5,967 nt of DNA from NCBI GenBank assembly GCA_020433785.1, contig JAGRCC010000390.1, forward strand, positions 1 to 5,967. Reading direction: 5' to 3'. This document shows, piece by piece, positions 5,382-5,967 of this stretch. The position numbers and the translations under genes are program-made. The stretch's first letter is position 1. Every line of letters starts with the position of its first letter. Source of the stretch: Anaerolineae bacterium (GTDB lineage: Bacteria; Chloroflexota; Anaerolineae; 4572-78; J111). A model generated the notes under the pieces. That model made no database searches. It worked only from the letters and a program-made list of their open reading frames with translations, and had not been told where the DNA came from.

Positions 5382-5410
5382 ATTATGCCATAAGACGCGA
5401 GTCAAGACAA
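5382..5410 (-). promoter_or_regulatory. candidate promoter of the pentapeptide repeat gene
   Basis: On the - strand, TTGTCT (5410-5405) and CATAAT (5387-5382) are separated by exactly 17 bases, with 4 of 6 and 5 of 6 consensus matches. Transcription would start near 5375, about 24 bases before the ATG, which leaves room for the ribosome site at 5356-5368. Confidence 0.5.
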
Positions 5411-5430
5411 CCTGACTAGCTAAACATAAA

Positions 5431-5445
5431 ACAAACGCTTTCGTT
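5431..5445 (-). terminator. possible weak terminator after the ABC permease gene
   Basis: On the - strand AACG-AAAG-CGTT (5445-5434) forms a 4-base stem with a small loop, followed by TGTTTTATG. The stem is short, so this is a weak candidate; I see no better terminator for the permease between 5602 and the pentapeptide promoter. Confidence 0.2.
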
Positions 5446-5509
5446 AACACCTAAAGTGACCTTAACGCCACAAACCAAAAGGCTAAGGTTGAGACTAAGG
5501 CCAAAATCA

Positions 5510-5551
5510 AACCATCCACCTAACCAACCAGCTACCCAACCAACCATCCAA
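5510..5551 (-). repeat. GGTT/GGAT-rich short repeats (GG tracts on the - strand)
   Basis: On the + strand this stretch is built of AACCATCC, ACCTAACC, AACCAACC and CCCAACCAACCATCC units. On the - strand it gives a row of GG tracts split by 2-5 bases, including GGATGGTTGGTTGGG and GGTTGGTTAGGTGG. Four or more such tracts could form two-tetrad G-quadruplexes in DNA or in the 3' untranslated part of the permease message. It is part of a 5502-5611 stretch with only two G on the + strand. Confidence 0.55.
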
Positions 5552-5563
5552 TTACCTAGCCTA

Positions 5564-5607
5564 AACTCCCCAACTCCACTAACTCCATAAACTCTACCAA
5601 CTCTACT
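5564..5607. repeat. 9-base tandem repeat at the permease stop codon
   Basis: Five units of AACTC(C/T)NNN follow each other: 5564-5571 (8 bases), then 5572-5580, 5581-5589, 5590-5598 and 5599-5607, all 9 bases. The variable last three bases are ACT, ATA, ACC and ACT in the full units. The permease stop codon (5603-5605) lies within the last unit, so the array starts exactly at the gene's end. It resembles the short tandemly repeated repetitive sequences seen between genes of cyanobacteria and some other bacteria. There are no spacers, so it is not a CRISPR. Confidence 0.75.
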
Positions 5608-5967
5608 CATACCGCAGCGCCTCGATCGGCTTCAGCCGTGAGGCCCGTGTGGCCGGATAGACTCCAAAGAACAAACCGATGGCCAACGCAAAGCTGGTTG
5701 CCAGCAAAATCGAGTCTAGCGTGACCACCGTCTCTCCCAGATTGGGGATCAGACGTGGCAGCAACTGCGACACGCCATAACCCAAGCCGATGCCGAACAT
5801 GCCGCCAATCAACGAGATAACCGTCGCCTCCACCAAAAACTGAAACATAATATCCCGTCGCTTGGCCCCCACCGCCTTGCGGATACCGATCTCGCGTGTC
5901 CGTTCCGTAACCGAAACCAGCATAATGTTCATAATTCCAATCCCGCCCACCAGCAGCGATACCCCGG
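5603..5967 (-). CDS. MacB/FtsX-type ABC transporter permease, C-terminal part
   Basis: Only the last 120 codons are in the window; the frame is open to the right edge, so no start is visible. The order is [18 protein letters not shown] (end of a membrane helix with the family signature), [20 protein letters not shown] (the cytosolic loop that contacts the ATPase), [24 protein letters not shown] (helix), a short external segment [34 protein letters not shown] (last helix), and [13 protein letters not shown], the classic C-terminus of MacB-like permeases. Such proteins pair with a cytosolic ATPase and often a periplasmic adaptor, and export lipoproteins, peptides or macrolides or drive mechanotransmission; the cargo cannot be told here. 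The partners should lie right of the window. The GTG at 5950 is only an internal Val codon. Confidence 0.95.
   Translation of the reverse strand, partial: GVSLLVGGIGIMNIMLVSVTERTREIGIRKAVGAKRRDIMFQFLVEATVISLIGGMFGIGLGYGVSQLLPRLIPNLGETVVTLDSILLATSFALAIGLFFGVYPATRASRLKPIEALRYE

Noticed and set aside
5416..5610. 64-residue frame on the - strand starting at the permease C-terminus
   Set aside because: It simply translates the 9-base repeat and the GGTT-rich spacer (Val/Gly/Trp-rich). It has no family resemblance, and its start lies in the permease's last codons with no ribosome site.

Overview
The window looks like bacterial chromosome of about 50% GC. I infer a Chloroflexota (Anaerolineae-like) organism, with moderate confidence. 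The main reason is the small lipoprotein at 2996-3544: its Thr/Pro-rich linker and its C-terminal pattern (W-x-D-A-S-L-G-C-P ... YAQV ... GY-x-IVL ... YxYHT ... LC) are, as I recall, characteristic of that phylum. No rRNA or taxonomic marker is present to confirm this.

Left part (1-2925, + strand): a compact housekeeping operon that enters from the left edge. It encodes a PgeF/YfiH-type multicopper-oxidase-like protein (5' truncated), the PLP-binding protein YggS, pyrroline-5-carboxylate reductase ProC, the two-helix membrane protein YggT and the small DUF167 protein YggU. Two junctions overlap by 8 bases (pgeF/yggS and proC/yggT), so translational coupling is likely. The order resembles the ylmD-ylmE-ylmG part of Gram-positive division clusters, with proC where sepF would stand, and also the yggS-proC-yggT-yggU order of pseudomonads.

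Middle (2926-4346, + strand): a lipoprotein gene whose ribosome binding site is buried in a predicted leader hairpin. It is followed by a 352-base gap that is not empty. The gap holds a candidate promoter with a palindrome at its -10 region, a boxA-like antitermination motif, and three hairpins packed end to end, the last of which is a rho-independent terminator. A possible 14-codon ORF runs through the last two hairpins. A second promoter then precedes a gene for a very unusual small secreted protein whose mature part is about 37% tyrosine and 21% asparagine with no acidic residue. This gene converges on the next one, and both share a strong bidirectional terminator.

Right part (4347-5967, - strand): a 334-residue pentapeptide-repeat protein with about 52 repeats in unbroken register and its own promoter. 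Next comes a 190-base spacer of short C/A/T repeats that is almost free of G on the + strand. Last is the C-terminal end of a MacB/FtsX-type ABC transporter permease, cut by the window edge.

The most interesting material is the intergenic RNA-like module at 3613-3815, the Tyr/Asn-rich secreted protein just downstream of it, the SD-sequestering hairpin before the lipoprotein gene, and the 9-base tandem repeat that runs into the permease stop codon.
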